From Marinobacter salinus (GTDB lineage Bacteria > Pseudomonadota > Gammaproteobacteria > Pseudomonadales > Oleiphilaceae), in contig NZ_CP017715.1 of the NCBI RefSeq assembly GCF_001854125.1, forward strand, positions 3,720,001 through 3,784,000: a stretch of DNA of 64,000 bases. Direction: 5' to 3'. Below the pieces are notes generated by a model. The model made no database searches and was not told where the DNA came from. It saw only the letters and a program-made list of their open reading frames with translations. This document shows, piece by piece, positions 18,023-28,449 of this stretch; position 1 is the first letter of the stretch; each line of letters starts with the position of its first letter. The position numbers and the translations under genes are program-made.

Positions 18023-19123
18023 ATGGCCGAATTGCGAACACTGACACCCCACGCTGCCATTCCGGCAGAGCAGGCCACCCGGGATAGTTCGCAGCGTCGG
18101 CTGCTGCGTTCGTTTCTCCCCGAGATGGTTCAGCTTGAGCGGATTCTCGCCGAAGCACCGGAGCTGGTGACCGCTTCCGTGGTGGGACGCATTCCGCTCC
18201 GGGGGCTTTCGTTGCCAATCTATCGTGCCGATATCGGCTCCAGCAGTCCCGATGTTCCGGCGGTGCTGCTGGTGGGTGGCGTTCACGGCCTGGAACGGAT
18301 TGGCAGTCAGGTTGTCATGGCCTGGCTGGAGTCGGTTCTTGCCAGGACACGTTGGGACGAGAGCCTGAGGCAGCTGCTGAAGAAGGTCAGGATCACGGTG
18401 TTGCCCATTCTCAATCCCGGCGGCATGTATCTGAATCAGCGTAGTAACCCCCAGGGCGTGGACCTGATGCGTAACGCTCCGATTACGGCTCAGGATCGCA
18501 GTGCGTTTATGTTGGGCGGCCAGCGACTGTCGTCGAAACTGCCCTGGTATACGGGCGATCCGGAGCAGGGTATGGAGCCCGAAAATCAGGTGCTTGAATC
18601 GGTTATTCGGGAGCTGCTTCCTGGTCGCCCGTTCAGCGTGGCGCTGGATTGTCACTCGGGTTTCGGCTGGCAGGATCAGATCTGGTTTCCCTATGCGTAT
18701 CGCCGCCGACCCATGCGCCGTATTGAGTCGATGATGGCGCTCAAACTGACCTGGGAAAAAGCGTACCCCAATCACGATTACCGTTTCGAGCCCCAGTCCC
18801 GACACTACCTGACCCATGGTGATCTCTGGGACTACTTCTATAAGGAAATCAATCGTGAGAATAGCGGAGTATTTCTGCCCCTGACCCTGGAAATGGGGTC
18901 CTGGCGATGGATTCGCAAACGCCCCCGGCAGTTGCTGAGACTGGACGGTTTGTTCAACCCATTGGCGCCACACCGCCACAAACGCGTTCTGCGAAGTCAT
19001 CTGACCTGGATTGATTTCCTGGTGAATGCCGCGGCGAGTCATGAAAACTGGTTGCCGGTCGGTCAAGAGGAGTCCATGCTCAGAGAAGCCGCCATAATGC
19101 ACTGGTACCGGGACTCTCATTAA
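18023..19123 (+). CDS. M14 family zinc carboxypeptidase-like protein
   Basis: The ATG at 18023 (CAGGAG 7 nt upstream) gives 366 residues. The M14 zinc site is complete: His88 and Glu91 in GGVHGLE, His211 in LDCHSGFG, and the catalytic glutamate at 290 in LTLEMGS. NPGGMYLNQRSNPQGVDLMRN is the substrate-binding loop with asparagine and arginine. No signal peptide is seen, so it is probably cytoplasmic. Bacterial members cut peptidoglycan peptides, polyglutamate or other amides; substrate unassigned. An alpha/beta hydrolase gene begins right after the stop. Confidence 0.85.
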   Translation: MAELRTLTPHAAIPAEQATRDSSQRRLLRSFLPEMVQLERILAEAPELVTASVVGRIPLRGLSLPIYRADIGSSSPDVPAVLLVGGVHGLERIGSQVVMAWLESVLARTRWDESLRQLLKKVRITVLPILNPGGMYLNQRSNPQGVDLMRNAPITAQDRSAFMLGGQRLSSKLPWYTGDPEQGMEPENQVLESVIRELLPGRPFSVALDCHSGFGWQDQIWFPYAYRRRPMRRIESMMALKLTWEKAYPNHDYRFEPQSRHYLTHGDLWDYFYKEINRENSGVFLPLTLEMGSWRWIRKRPRQLLRLDGLFNPLAPHRHKRVLRSHLTWIDFLVNAAASHENWLPVGQEESMLREAAIMHWYRDSH

Positions 19124-19124
19124 C

Positions 19125-19859
19125 ATGGACTGGATTCTGCTGCGGGGGCTCACCCGCGAACAGGCCCATTGGGGCGATTTCCCGCGCCGGCTTCAAGCCT
19201 CGTTTCCAAGCCACCGGTTTCACGCCGTGGATCTGCCGGGCACGGGGGTGCACTTTCGGGAAGCCAGCCCGGACACTATTGCCGGTATTCGGGAAGCAGT
19301 GCGCCGACAGGTGCTGCATATTCCGAAGCCGTTCAGCCTTCTGGGTTTGTCCATGGGGGGAATGGTAGCGCTGGACTGGGCCCAGCACGCATCCACAGGA
19401 GAAATCCAGAACCTGGTTCTGATCAATGCCAGCTCTGGGTTTAGCCCACCCTGGCAGAGGGTGCGTCCGGCGAGCTGGCCGCGGATTTTCAAGCTGATTA
19501 GTTGCCGGGAGTTGTTTGATCGGGAAAGAGATATCCTCCGTCTGACGTCCAATCGGGAGGTGCCCCTGGGACTGGCCAAGCAGTGGTATCGTATTCAGCG
19601 ACAGCGCCCTGTCAGCAGGCGCAATGCCCTCAATCAGCTGGCGGCAGCAACCCGTTTCCGGCCGGGCGCGAAGCGACCGATGACCGATGCACTTCTCCTG
19701 GCAAGTCGTGGAGACCGGTTGGTGCACTGGAAGTGCAGTTCTGCCCTGGAGCAGCGCTGGCAGTGGACCCTGAAGCTGCACCCGGATGCCGGGCATGATC
19801 TGGTGCTGGACGAGCCTGAGTGGATACTCAATCAGCTGGCCGAATGGCTGATCCGCTAA
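19125..19859 (+). CDS. Alpha/beta hydrolase
   Basis: A 244-residue hydrolase starting 1 nt after the M14 gene stop. The nucleophile elbow GLSMGG puts serine at residue 76, DLPGTG precedes it, and LASRGDRLVHW and HPDAGHDL supply the likely aspartate and histidine. It has no signal peptide and a short cap region rich in arginine. The substrate cannot be assigned. Tight coupling to the M14 gene suggests the two work on the same or sequential substrates, which is inference only. Confidence 0.82.
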   Translation: MDWILLRGLTREQAHWGDFPRRLQASFPSHRFHAVDLPGTGVHFREASPDTIAGIREAVRRQVLHIPKPFSLLGLSMGGMVALDWAQHASTGEIQNLVLINASSGFSPPWQRVRPASWPRIFKLISCRELFDRERDILRLTSNREVPLGLAKQWYRIQRQRPVSRRNALNQLAAATRFRPGAKRPMTDALLLASRGDRLVHWKCSSALEQRWQWTLKLHPDAGHDLVLDEPEWILNQLAEWLIR

Positions 19860-19955
19860 TGTTGGTTGCTTGACGCAACTCTTTGTTCGGGGCAGGCTTC
19901 GGACTTGTCTTTTACACGTCGTTGTCGAACATCTACCCGGAACGGAGCTGCAATA

Positions 19956-20573
19956 ATGAAAATCTTCGAGACCAAAACCGCCCCAAACCCCCGTCGTGTC
20001 CGCATGTTCATGGCCGAAAAGGGGCTTTTGGATAAGGCCGAATTCATTGAAATTGATTTGCAGAAGGGTGAAAACCTGACACCGGAATTTGTCGCCCGGA
20101 ACCCGATGAAGAAAGTGCCAGTGATGGAGCTGGATGACGGCACCTGCATCGCCGAAACCATGGCGATTTGTCGCTACTTCGAGGAAAGCTATCCCGGTAC
20201 ACCGACGCTGTTAGGCGATACTCCGCTGGAAAAAGCCCAGCTGGAGCAGTGGCTGCGGTGGATAGAGCTGTTTTTCTTTATGCCCACCGGTATGTGTTTT
20301 CAGCACACCAGCGGCTATTTCAAGGATCGAATGAATCCGATCGCTGAGTGGGGGGAAGAGTGTGGAAAGAATGTCGAGAAGTTCATGGAGTTCCTCGATA
20401 AACACCTCGAAGGCAAGGAATACATTTGTTGCGACCGTTTCACGGCCGCAGACATCAATGCTTTTACCACCATCGCTTTTGCCCGGGTTATCAATATCCG
20501 CATCAAGCCGGAACAGGCCAACCTGCAGGCCTGGTACGATCGCATCAAATCGCGCCCGTCGGCGCAGGTCTGA
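19956..20573 (+). CDS. Glutathione S-transferase family protein
   Basis: The ATG at 19956 gives 205 residues; the frame back to 19866 lacks a ribosome site and family similarity. The N-terminal thioredoxin fold opens KIFETKTAPNPRRVRMFMAEKG, followed by NPMKKVPVMELDDG with the cis-proline and CIAETMAICRYFE with the glutathione-contacting Glu. The C-terminal domain carries FTAADINAFTTI, the conserved N-capping box. It is followed 37 nt later by a second GST gene, so the two are likely cotranscribed. Confidence 0.87.
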   Translation: MKIFETKTAPNPRRVRMFMAEKGLLDKAEFIEIDLQKGENLTPEFVARNPMKKVPVMELDDGTCIAETMAICRYFEESYPGTPTLLGDTPLEKAQLEQWLRWIELFFFMPTGMCFQHTSGYFKDRMNPIAEWGEECGKNVEKFMEFLDKHLEGKEYICCDRFTAADINAFTTIAFARVINIRIKPEQANLQAWYDRIKSRPSAQV

Positions 20574-20610
20574 TATTGTCAATCTATGAACTGCCTGCCA
20601 GGAGATACCC

Positions 20611-21276
20611 GTGATTGATTTGTATACCTCGCCGACCCCGAATGGGCACAAGGTGTCCGTTTTGCTTGAGGAAATGGGCATTGAATACAACCTGATTCCC
20701 GTTGACCTGTCCAAGGGTGAACAGAAAACGCCGGAGTTCCTGGCGATGAACCCCAATGGCCGTATTCCGGTCATCGTGGATCGGGACAACGACGATTTTG
20801 TCGTGTTCGAGTCCGGCGCCATCATGGTGTATCTGGCGGAGAAGTATGATCAGTTCTACCCCCGTGATCCGAATGTGCGTTCGCGTGCCCTGCAGTGGCT
20901 GATGTTCCAGATGGGTGGGGTCGGCCCCATGATGGGCCAGGCGAATGTGTTCTACCGGTACTTTCCGGAGAAGATCCAGCCAGCCATTGATCGTTACCAG
21001 CACGAATGTCGCCGCCTGTTTGAGGTTCTCGACAGTCGCCTGGCGGAATCCCGGTACCTCGCCGGAGACGAGATCACGATTGCCGATTTCGCCAACTGGT
21101 GCTGGGTTCGCACCCACAAATGGTCCGGCGCCTCGGTGGAGGGTCTGGCGCATCTGAACCGCTGGATTGACGAGCTTTGGGCCCGCCCCGGCTGTCAGGC
21201 GGGGGTTCGCAAGCCCGAGCGGGTAGAGAATCCGGACGATCTGGTAAAACACGCGCAAACGATGGTGACGCGATAA
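20611..21276 (+). CDS. Glutathione transferase / disulfide-bond oxidoreductase, YfcG-like
   Basis: The GTG at 20611 follows CAGGAG and gives 221 residues. The N terminus ([20 protein letters not shown]) is closely like E. coli YfcG and Ure2p-type GSTs, where Thr and Asn of TPNG hold glutathione and the protein has disulfide reductase activity. Later signatures are [36 protein letters not shown] and ITIADFANW. Cytoplasmic. It lies between another GST and a DUF4202 gene. Confidence 0.88.
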   Translation: MIDLYTSPTPNGHKVSVLLEEMGIEYNLIPVDLSKGEQKTPEFLAMNPNGRIPVIVDRDNDDFVVFESGAIMVYLAEKYDQFYPRDPNVRSRALQWLMFQMGGVGPMMGQANVFYRYFPEKIQPAIDRYQHECRRLFEVLDSRLAESRYLAGDEITIADFANWCWVRTHKWSGASVEGLAHLNRWIDELWARPGCQAGVRKPERVENPDDLVKHAQTMVTR

Positions 21277-21323
21277 GTGCCAGGAATACCCGTGATATCG
21301 ATACTGATCGGCAGGAGTAGAGC

Positions 21324-21935
21324 ATGACTGCCTCGGCACAGCTGAACTGTGCGTTGAACAAAATTGATTGCGCAAACCGGGCCGACCCAAACCGGGAAAC
21401 CGTTAACGGTGAATCGCTGCCGCGGGAGTATGCCTACAGTTTGCATATGACCCGCTGGCTGTTTGCGCTTGAGACCAAACCTTCCGAACACATGCAGATT
21501 GCCTGCCGGGCCCAGCACATCGAACGCTGGACTATGCCGCGGGGTGACTATGAAGAGGGCCGGAAAGCCTATTACCAGTGGCGTCAGGCCTGTGGTCGCA
21601 TGCACGGCCGCCGGGCTGCAGAGATCATGGCAGAGTGTGGTTACGATGCCGGCCAGTGTGAGAAGACGGAAACCATCCTGACCAAACGGGAGTTGCGTAA
21701 CGATGCCGACACCCAGCTGCTGGAAGACGTGGCCTGTATGGTCTTTCTGGAGCGGTATTTTGCGCAGTTCTACGAGCAGAAAGCGGACTACGACCGGGAA
21801 AAGTGGCTGCGGATTGTGCGCCGGACCTGGGGCAAGATGTCGCCTCGGGGGCATGAGGCAGCTCTGAAGCTGGCCGAGGGCATGCCTGCGCATCTGTTGG
21901 GATTGTTGCAGGAGGCTCTGGCGGAACCGGAGTAA
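21324..21935 (+). CDS. DUF4202 domain-containing protein
   Basis: A 203-residue protein starting at an ATG with CAGGAG upstream. Recognised from recalled family features rather than a search: REYAYSLHMTRWL, ARAQHIERW, then the PRGDYEEGRKAYYQWR segment, LLEDVACMVFLERYF and a C-terminal KMSPRGHEAAL. The conserved His, Glu and Asp residues resemble an HD-like metal site, but no activity is known to me. It follows the YfcG-like gene by 47 nt and converges with trpC. Confidence 0.75.
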   Translation: MTASAQLNCALNKIDCANRADPNRETVNGESLPREYAYSLHMTRWLFALETKPSEHMQIACRAQHIERWTMPRGDYEEGRKAYYQWRQACGRMHGRRAAEIMAECGYDAGQCEKTETILTKRELRNDADTQLLEDVACMVFLERYFAQFYEQKADYDREKWLRIVRRTWGKMSPRGHEAALKLAEGMPAHLLGLLQEALAEPE

Positions 21936-21988
21936 TGATTTTTACGTGCAAGTCAGGCCTTGCCCGCTGACTCGCTCCAGCTTGAGAG

Positions 21989-22810
21989 TCAGTCCTCGGG
22001 GAAAAACAACTCCCGTAACTTCGTGCCGGGCTCGGCGGCTCGCATGAACGACTCGCCAACCAGGAAGCCGTAAATACCCCGGGAGGTCATGGTGCCCACG
22101 TCGCTCCGGGTCATGATGCCGCTCTCGGTGATGGTCAGCCGGTCGGCACTTATACGCTCGTGCAGATCGAAGGTGGTATCCAGCGATACGTCGAACGTGT
22201 GCAGGTTGCGATTGTTGATGCCCACCAGGGGTGTTTTCAGAGTCAGCGCGTCGTCCATTTCCTCGCCATCGTGGACCTCCACCAGCACGTCCAGCCCGAT
22301 TTCGTGGGCAATGCCTTCCATTTCCTGCATCTGGTCTCTGGTCAGGCAGGCAGCGATCAGCAGGATGCAGTCGGCACCGATGGCCCGGCTCTCGTAGACC
22401 TGGTATGGGTCAACCATGAAATCCTTGCGAATCACCGGTAGGCTGCAGGCGTTCCTGGCAGCGGCCAGGTAGGCCTCGCTGCCCTGGAAAAAGTCCCTGT
22501 CGGTCAGCACGGACAGGCAGGCTGCGCCGCCTTGTTCATAGCTCTCTGCGATGACGGCCGGCTCAAACGGATCGCGGAGGATGCCCTTGCTGGGGGATGC
22601 CTTTTTGATTTCGGCAATAACCGCGGGTTGCTGTCGTTCGATGTGACGGCGCATAGCCGCGGCGAAGCCGCGGGCCGGCGGTTGGTCGCCAGCCCGTGCC
22701 TTGAGCTCGGGCAATGGGGTGCCGGGCCGGCGATCGGCGATTTCTTCCCATTTGCGCTCAACGATCTTGCGCAAGATGGTGGGCGTTCTGTCGTTGTGTC
22801 GGTCAGTCAT
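21989..22810 (-). CDS. trpC: Indole-3-glycerol phosphate synthase
   Basis: A 273-residue stand-alone TrpC (not fused to TrpF). The (beta/alpha)8 catalytic residues are visible in [52 protein letters not shown] and ITESGI. It closes the indole ring of indole-3-glycerol phosphate in tryptophan synthesis. It is the last gene of rpe-gph-trpE-trpG-trpD-trpC, 12 nt after trpD. trpF, trpB and trpA are not in the window. Confidence 0.97.
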   Translation of the reverse strand: MTDRHNDRTPTILRKIVERKWEEIADRRPGTPLPELKARAGDQPPARGFAAAMRRHIERQQPAVIAEIKKASPSKGILRDPFEPAVIAESYEQGGAACLSVLTDRDFFQGSEAYLAAARNACSLPVIRKDFMVDPYQVYESRAIGADCILLIAACLTRDQMQEMEGIAHEIGLDVLVEVHDGEEMDDALTLKTPLVGINNRNLHTFDVSLDTTFDLHERISADRLTITESGIMTRSDVGTMTSRGIYGFLVGESFMRAAEPGTKLRELFFPED

Positions 22811-22822
22811 TGTCTGTATCGC

Positions 22823-23851
22823 TCAGAAGCACTGTGAGAAATCGGCGAGTTCGGACATCTTTCCGGCAGCAAGCCCGGAGCCCATGGCATCCAGCGCCAT
22901 ATCGACACCGGCTTTCGGGGTGGTTGCGAGCCCGGCTACGTAGATGGCTGCGCCCGCGTTCAGCGCAATCAGGTCACGGGCCTTCTCCGCCATCTCATCA
23001 TGCCCGCGACCGAAGGCGGCACGGATAAGGTTCAGGGAGTCTTCGGATGACTCCACGGCCAGGCCGACGAGGGACTGACTCTTGATGCCCAGGTCTTCGG
23101 GTGTGATGTCATATTCGGTGATCTCGCCACCTTTCAGTTCAGCAACATGTGTGGAGCTGGCCAGGCTGATTTCATCCAGGCCATCTTTCGAGCAGACCAC
23201 CATGATGTGCTCGGAGCCCAGGCGCTGAAGCACTTCCGCCATGGGGCGGCAGAGGTCTCGGGTGAACACGCCCAACAGTTGGCGCTTGACCCCGGCCGGG
23301 TTGGTCATTGGTCCGAGGATATTGAAGATGGTGCGGCAGCCGAGTTCTTTTCGCGGCCCAATGGCATGCTTCATGGCGCCATGATGGGCCGGGGCAAACA
23401 TGAAACCGACGCCGATCTGCTCTATACAGCGGGCGACCTGCTCCGGGGTCATGTTGAGGTTGATGCCGGCTTTCTCGATCAGGTCGGCGCTGCCGCTCTT
23501 GGAGGACACGCCGCGATTACCATGCTTTGCCACGTAACCGCCGGCGGCGGCAACCACGAAGGCGGACGCGGAGGAGACATTAAACAGGTTGGCGCCGTCG
23601 CCGCCAGTGCCCACGATGTCAACCAGCGGTTCGGCATTGACGGTGACACCGGTCGCCAGCTCACGCATGACTTCGGTGGCTCCGGTGATCTCGTCGATGG
23701 TTTCGCTTTTTAGCCGCAGGCCCATGAGAAACGCCCCGATCTGTGCATCGGTGGCTTCGCCATTCATGACAATACGCATCACCTGTTTCATCTCGTCCCG
23801 GGAAAGGTCCAGGTTGGAGGCAATCCGGTTCAGAGCTTCTTTCATGTCCAT
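22823..23851 (-). CDS. trpD: Anthranilate phosphoribosyltransferase
   Basis: A 342-residue enzyme transferring phosphoribose to anthranilate. Signatures are [17 protein letters not shown] (PRPP site), [34 protein letters not shown] and [12 protein letters not shown]. Not fused to TrpG, as is usual in pseudomonads and relatives. It lies 32 nt after trpG and 12 nt before trpC. Confidence 0.97.
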   Translation of the reverse strand: MDMKEALNRIASNLDLSRDEMKQVMRIVMNGEATDAQIGAFLMGLRLKSETIDEITGATEVMRELATGVTVNAEPLVDIVGTGGDGANLFNVSSASAFVVAAAGGYVAKHGNRGVSSKSGSADLIEKAGINLNMTPEQVARCIEQIGVGFMFAPAHHGAMKHAIGPRKELGCRTIFNILGPMTNPAGVKRQLLGVFTRDLCRPMAEVLQRLGSEHIMVVCSKDGLDEISLASSTHVAELKGGEITEYDITPEDLGIKSQSLVGLAVESSEDSLNLIRAAFGRGHDEMAEKARDLIALNAGAAIYVAGLATTPKAGVDMALDAMGSGLAAGKMSELADFSQCF

Positions 23852-23883
23852 GTTGTGCGGCCTCTGGCTTGTTTTTGGCTGAT

Positions 23884-24462
23884 TCAGCTTCGCAGGAAGT
23901 TGCGCAGCAGTTCATGCCCCTGTTCGGTCATGATGGATTCGGGGTGGAACTGCACGCCCTCAATGGGCAGGGTCTTATGCCGCACGCCCATGATTTCCTC
24001 TACGGAGCCGTCGTCGTTACGGGTCCAGGCGGTGACCTCAAGGCAGTCCGGCAGGGTTGTCTGGTCGATGACCAGGCTGTGATAGCGCGTTGCCTGCAGG
24101 GGGTTGTTGAGCCCTCGGAAGACACCGGTATCCTTGTGGTACACCGGTGATACTTTGCCGTGCATGACACGCCCGGCCCGGATGATGTCACCGCCGTAGA
24201 CTTGTCCGATGGCCTGATGGCCCAGACAGATTCCGAGGATGGGGAGCTTGCCCGCAAAGTGTCGGATCGCGGCCATGGAGATGCCAGCTTCGTTTGGTGT
24301 GCAGGGCCCCGGAGATATCACCAGTCGCTCGGGGTTCAGCGCCTCAATCTCCTCCACCGTGATTTCGTCGTTACGGTACACCTGCACGTCCGCACCCAGT
24401 TCCGCCAGGTACTGCACCACGTTGTAGGTGAAGGAGTCGTAGTTATCGATCATCAGTAACAT
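23884..24462 (-). CDS. trpG: Anthranilate synthase component II (glutamine amidotransferase)
   Basis: A 192-residue class I amidotransferase. The catalytic cysteine is in GICLGHQAI, with His and Glu in GVQFHPES near the C terminus; [14 protein letters not shown] is the family N terminus. It delivers ammonia to TrpE. In some bacteria the same subunit also serves PabB, so a dual role is possible. It starts 15 nt after trpE. Confidence 0.95.
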   Translation of the reverse strand: MLLMIDNYDSFTYNVVQYLAELGADVQVYRNDEITVEEIEALNPERLVISPGPCTPNEAGISMAAIRHFAGKLPILGICLGHQAIGQVYGGDIIRAGRVMHGKVSPVYHKDTGVFRGLNNPLQATRYHSLVIDQTTLPDCLEVTAWTRNDDGSVEEIMGVRHKTLPIEGVQFHPESIMTEQGHELLRNFLRS

Positions 24463-24477
24463 AATCTTTCCCCCGCC

Positions 24478-25965
24478 TCAGTGGTTAAAATCGTTGTAGG
24501 TCATGGCAACTGCGCGAAAAATTGCGCGGCCTTTGTTCATGGTTTCCTTCCACTCAAGGCGGGGAACTGAATCTGCCACCACACCCGCACCGGCCTGGAT
24601 ATGCAGGGTCTTGTCCTTGATCACCGCTGTCCGGATGGCGATCGCCGTGTCCATGTTGCCGTTAAAAGACAGATAGCCGACTGCTCCGCCATAGACACCG
24701 CGTTTGACCGGCTCCAGCTCATCGATGATTTCCATGGCCCGGATCTTGGGCGCGCCACTCAGGGTGCCGGCGGGCAGTGTGGCCCGGAGCACGTCAAGGC
24801 AGCTGGTGTTCTCGTTCAGGCGGCCGGTGACGTTGGAGACAATGTGCATGACGTGGGAATAACGCTCCACGATCATCTTGTCGGTCAGCCGAACGGTGCC
24901 GGTTTCCGAGACCCGGCCGGCGTCGTTTCGGCCCAGATCGATCAGCATCAGGTGCTCGGCGATCTCTTTAGGATCCGCCAACAGTTCGGCTTCCAGAGCC
25001 TTGTCTTCGGCATCGGTGGCGCCCCGCTTGCGGGTCCCGGCGATGGGCCGGACGGTCACTTCCTCGTCTTCCACCCGAGCCAGGATTTCCGGCGAAGAAC
25101 CGACAATGTGGAAGTCGTCCAGGTCCAGGAAGTACATGTAAGGCGATGGGTTGAGCACCCGCAGCGACCGGTAAAGATTCAGCGGCGGCGCTTCAAAGGG
25201 GATAGACATGCGCTGGGAGATCACGGTCTGCATCACGTCACCATCCAGCACGTATTCCTTGATCTTGCCGACGGCGGCCTCAAACCTGTCCTGGGTAAAG
25301 CCGGAGACAAAGTCACTTTCGTCTACCGTTTTGCCGCGCAGGTGCTCCGGAGTGCGGGGAGCGTCTGCTGTTTGCCGGTGCAGGCGCTTTTCCAGCTCAT
25401 CAATCCGGGCCTGAGCGTAGTCATAGGCACCTTCAACAGAGGGGTCTACATGCACTATCAGGTGGAGCTTGCCCCTGAGGTTATCGAATACGACGATCTC
25501 GTCCGACACCATCAGCAGAATGTCTGGCGTGCCGATTTTGTCCGGTGGGCAGCTCTTGCGCAGGCGCTTTTCGATGTAGCGCACGGTGTCATAACCGAAG
25601 TAACCAACCAGGCCGCCGTTAAACCTTGGCAGCTGCTCCAGATCCGGGGCATTGAATCGGGCCTGATACTGTTCCACAAATGCCAGGGGGTCCTCTACCT
25701 CGGCCTCCTCCACCAGTTCGCCGCCACGCCGGACCTCGATTCGGTGGTCGAAGATTTTCAGAACCTCATGACTGGGCAAACCAATGATTGAATACCGGCC
25801 CCATTTCTCGCCGCCCTGTACGGATTCGAACAGATAGGAATATGGCCCACTGGCCAGTTTCAGGTAGGTACTGAGGGGCGTGTCCAGATCGGCGAGCACC
25901 TCGCGGTAGACGGGCACACGGTTAAAGCCGGCTTGGGCGAGCTCGCGGAATTGCTCGGGTGTCAT
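24478..25965 (-). CDS. trpE: Anthranilate synthase component I
   Basis: The ATG at 25965 follows CAGGAAACCGAAAC and gives 495 residues; the frame to 26136 lies in gph. Chorismate-binding landmarks are [45 protein letters not shown] and [10 protein letters not shown]. The N-terminal tryptophan feedback site is represented by YLFESVQGG. Only 31 nt separate it from gph, too little for its own Trp attenuator, so any leader control must act upstream of rpe. Confidence 0.97.
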   Translation of the reverse strand: MTPEQFRELAQAGFNRVPVYREVLADLDTPLSTYLKLASGPYSYLFESVQGGEKWGRYSIIGLPSHEVLKIFDHRIEVRRGGELVEEAEVEDPLAFVEQYQARFNAPDLEQLPRFNGGLVGYFGYDTVRYIEKRLRKSCPPDKIGTPDILLMVSDEIVVFDNLRGKLHLIVHVDPSVEGAYDYAQARIDELEKRLHRQTADAPRTPEHLRGKTVDESDFVSGFTQDRFEAAVGKIKEYVLDGDVMQTVISQRMSIPFEAPPLNLYRSLRVLNPSPYMYFLDLDDFHIVGSSPEILARVEDEEVTVRPIAGTRKRGATDAEDKALEAELLADPKEIAEHLMLIDLGRNDAGRVSETGTVRLTDKMIVERYSHVMHIVSNVTGRLNENTSCLDVLRATLPAGTLSGAPKIRAMEIIDELEPVKRGVYGGAVGYLSFNGNMDTAIAIRTAVIKDKTLHIQAGAGVVADSVPRLEWKETMNKGRAIFRAVAMTYNDFNH

Positions 25966-25996
25966 GTTTCGGTTTCCTGAAGTCTGATCTGCATCT

Positions 25997-26686
25997 TTAC
26001 AAAAGCTCGGCCAGTGAATCAACAACCGCGTCTGCACCAAGGGCATCAACCGGCTGGCCAAAGTTATACCCGTAGCGGACTGCCACGCAAGGCACACCCG
26101 CCGCCAGTGCCGCATTGATATCGGCGGCGGAGTCACCCACCATTACGGTCGTGCCCCGGGTGCCGCCGAGGGCTTCCATGGCATGTAACAAAGGCGTGGG
26201 ATCCGGTTTTTTCACGGGCAGGGTGTCGCCGCCGATGCTGATGTCGAACCAGTGATCCAGGCCCATCTGTTCCAGAAGTGGCGCCACAAACTGCTCGGGC
26301 TTGTTGGTCACTACTCCCAGTTTGCAGCCATGCTCCGCCAGTCTGCCGAGACAGGCTTCCACGCCGTCATACACGATAGAGTGCCGCCCGTTGATCTGCC
26401 CATAGGCGTGGTAAAAGATCGCCAGGGCGTCTTTGAACAGGGCCTCGTCTTGAGGTCGGGCCGGTTCCCAGTCGGTTTGCCCGGCCAGGGCGCGCCGCAC
26501 CAGAACGCTGGCGCCATTGCCCACCCACTGGCGTACTTGATTGATACCCGCCGTAGACCGGCCCAGCTGTTCGAGCATCTGATCCACCGCAGCGGCGAGG
26601 TCAGGTGCACTGTCGACCAGGGTGCCATCCAGGTCAAACAGGGCGACACCTGGCCAGCGTGGGCTGAACAGGCCAGTCAGGCTCAT
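25997..26686 (-). CDS. gph: Phosphoglycolate phosphatase
   Basis: A 229-residue HAD hydrolase: nucleophile motif [10 protein letters not shown], motif [10 protein letters not shown], motif III lysine in KKPDPTP, and motif [10 protein letters not shown]. It removes 2-phosphoglycolate formed in DNA end repair. It overlaps rpe by 4 nt (ATGA) and precedes trpE, the arrangement known from Pseudomonas and other gammaproteobacteria. Confidence 0.94.
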   Translation of the reverse strand: MSLTGLFSPRWPGVALFDLDGTLVDSAPDLAAAVDQMLEQLGRSTAGINQVRQWVGNGASVLVRRALAGQTDWEPARPQDEALFKDALAIFYHAYGQINGRHSIVYDGVEACLGRLAEHGCKLGVVTNKPEQFVAPLLEQMGLDHWFDISIGGDTLPVKKPDPTPLLHAMEALGGTRGTTVMVGDSAADINAALAAGVPCVAVRYGYNFGQPVDALGADAVVDSLAELL

Positions 26687-27369
26687 TGGCCGATCACCTT
26701 GCGCGCCTGCTCCAGCTCTTCGCGCATGGCATCAATGGTGGCCTTGTAGTCGTCGGTATTGAAGATCGCAGAACCGGCTACGAAGGTGTCGGCGCCCGCT
26801 TCGGCAATCTCCCGGATATTCTCCGTCTTGACGCCGCCATCGATTTCGAGGCGAATGTTAAAGTTGCTGGAGTCGATGCGTTTACGGGCTTCGCGCAGTT
26901 TGTCCAGAGTGCCCGGAATAAACTTCTGGCCACCAAAGCCGGGATTGACAGACATTAGCAGTACCATGTCGAGCTTTTCCATGACATGGTCCATGTAGTG
27001 CAGCGGGGTCGCCGGGTTGAACACCAGGCCGGCTTTGCAGCCGCCTTCGCGGATCAGCTGCAGTGACCGGTCAATGTGGTTGCTGGCCTCCGGGTGGAAG
27101 GTGATGTAACTGGCGCCGGCGTCAATGAACATGCGAATCAGGTCATCGACGGGTGACACCATCAGGTGTACATCGATCGGCGCGGTCACACCATGCTTGC
27201 GCAGAGCTTCGCAGACCATGGGGCCGATGGTCAGGTTCGGTACGTAGTGATTGTCCATCACGTCGAAGTGAACAACGTCGGCGCCGGCGGCAAGTACGTT
27301 ATCGACTTCTTCGCCCAGTCGGGCAAAGTCAGCGGACAGGATGGATGGGGCAATCAGGTAAGGGTTCAT
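26683..27369 (-). CDS. rpe: Ribulose-phosphate 3-epimerase
   Basis: A 228-residue TIM-barrel enzyme of the pentose phosphate pathway. Metal and catalytic residues sit in [41 protein letters not shown] and LEIDGGV. First gene of the trp operon in this window. The 135 bp upstream are shared with the divergent DUF3530 gene. Confidence 0.96.
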   Translation of the reverse strand: MNPYLIAPSILSADFARLGEEVDNVLAAGADVVHFDVMDNHYVPNLTIGPMVCEALRKHGVTAPIDVHLMVSPVDDLIRMFIDAGASYITFHPEASNHIDRSLQLIREGGCKAGLVFNPATPLHYMDHVMEKLDMVLLMSVNPGFGGQKFIPGTLDKLREARKRIDSSNFNIRLEIDGGVKTENIREIAEAGADTFVAGSAIFNTDDYKATIDAMREELEQARKVIGQ

Positions 27370-27504
27370 GATGGCTCTCTCAATTACTTTGCGCGCGAAT
27401 CGGTTGATAATGTCGTGGCCAGCAGCGGTCCGTGCCGCATAGAAAAAACGAGTGCTAGTCTAACAGTTCGGAGCGTTTTTTTCGCAGCCAAAGAGTCAGA
27501 AACT

Positions 27505-28437
27505 GTGTATAGAGTCGGTATTGATCTGAGTAAGGGCAGGTGCCTGGTGTTTTTACTGGGGGTTTGGTTTGCGTGGTCCGGCGCCTGGGCCCAGGAGGAG
27601 TCAGCAAAAGGCCTTGCGGGCACAGCCACTGGTGCGCAAGAGCGGTCCGGTGTTTCAACCGGGCTGGGTGAGTTGGCGTTAAGTCGCGCCTATCCCGACG
27701 CCGCTGTTTGGTTGGACCTGGAGGAGGGTGATCGTGCGCTCGGCTTGTTTCATCCTGAGCGGGAGCTGCCTGCCAAAGGGGCCCTGCTGGTTTTGGCGGA
27801 TGCGGGTGAGACAGCCGCCTCAGGTGTGTCCGGGAGTCTGGCCGAACACCTCGCTGACAGAGGGTGGGCGGTGTTGACGGTGGGTCTGGACGCGCCTTCG
27901 CCAACGATCCAGAGGTTGCTGGAGCGTCCGCCGGAGGTGGTGGAGAAGAGCCCCGGCGATGGTGAAGCCTCCTCGGTAATGATTGATGTTATGGAATCTG
28001 AGAGCGCCGAAGGCGGGGCGGAGGCCGCCTACCGAGACCGGGTCCGCCGGGTACTGGAAGCAGGCGTTACGGAACTGGCTGATCGGGAGTACGGAAAGGT
28101 TGCACTGGTGGGGATTGGTCGCGCCAGCAATCACCTTGTTGCACTGTCTGAGGTCCAGCAGAATCTCCGGGCAATGATCTGGGTGGCTCCGGTGTTTTAT
28201 CCCCGGGATGAGGCCACTCTGGTGTCCAGGCTGGGTGAGGGCAATGCGCCCCCTTTGCTGGAGCTTTATGATTCTGTGTCGGTGGACAGCGCGCCGGGCC
28301 GGCAGTGGGCGCTCAACCTGCTGCGCGCAGGCCTGGAAAATTTCGTACATCAGCCCGCAGCGTTGCATCAACCGCTTTCTGCACAGGATGGACAGTCTTT
28401 GGCCAGCCGGATAAATGGCTGGCTGAAAACTCAGTAA
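27505..28437 (+). CDS. DUF3530 family protein, exported alpha/beta-hydrolase-like
   Basis: The start is uncertain. The longer frame from 27166 is antisense to rpe and is not credible; a GTG at 27505 gives 310 residues with a basic n-region, a hydrophobic core LVFLLGVWFAWSGAWA and a cleavage site before QEE. The mature part matches the DUF3530 pattern (VWLDLEEGDRALGLFHPE, KGALLVLADAG, HLADRGWAVLTVGL). It looks like an alpha/beta fold but I see no GxSxG, so enzymatic activity is doubtful. It is divergent from rpe and convergent with the J-domain gene. Confidence 0.72.
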   Translation: MYRVGIDLSKGRCLVFLLGVWFAWSGAWAQEESAKGLAGTATGAQERSGVSTGLGELALSRAYPDAAVWLDLEEGDRALGLFHPERELPAKGALLVLADAGETAASGVSGSLAEHLADRGWAVLTVGLDAPSPTIQRLLERPPEVVEKSPGDGEASSVMIDVMESESAEGGAEAAYRDRVRRVLEAGVTELADREYGKVALVGIGRASNHLVALSEVQQNLRAMIWVAPVFYPRDEATLVSRLGEGNAPPLLELYDSVSVDSAPGRQWALNLLRAGLENFVHQPAALHQPLSAQDGQSLASRINGWLKTQ

Positions 28438-28449
28438 CCCGGACGGCTA

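Noticed and set aside
18005..19153. A 382-codon open frame antisense to the M14 peptidase gene
   Set aside because: The sense gene has a complete zinc site and a good ribosome site; the antisense frame has neither.
24601..25791. A 396-codon open frame antisense to trpE
   Set aside because: trpE on the other strand is unambiguous with all catalytic motifs; the antisense frame shows no family features and is the usual by-product of GC-rich third positions.
27449..27468. A TrpR-operator-like stretch upstream of rpe
   Set aside because: It shares only a few bases with the E. coli operator and lacks dyad symmetry.
27437..27481. AAAAAACG and CGTTTTTT arms resembling a terminator between rpe and the DUF3530 gene
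   Set aside because: The outer arms are mostly A-T and the interior does not pair well, and it sits where promoters of two divergent genes are expected.
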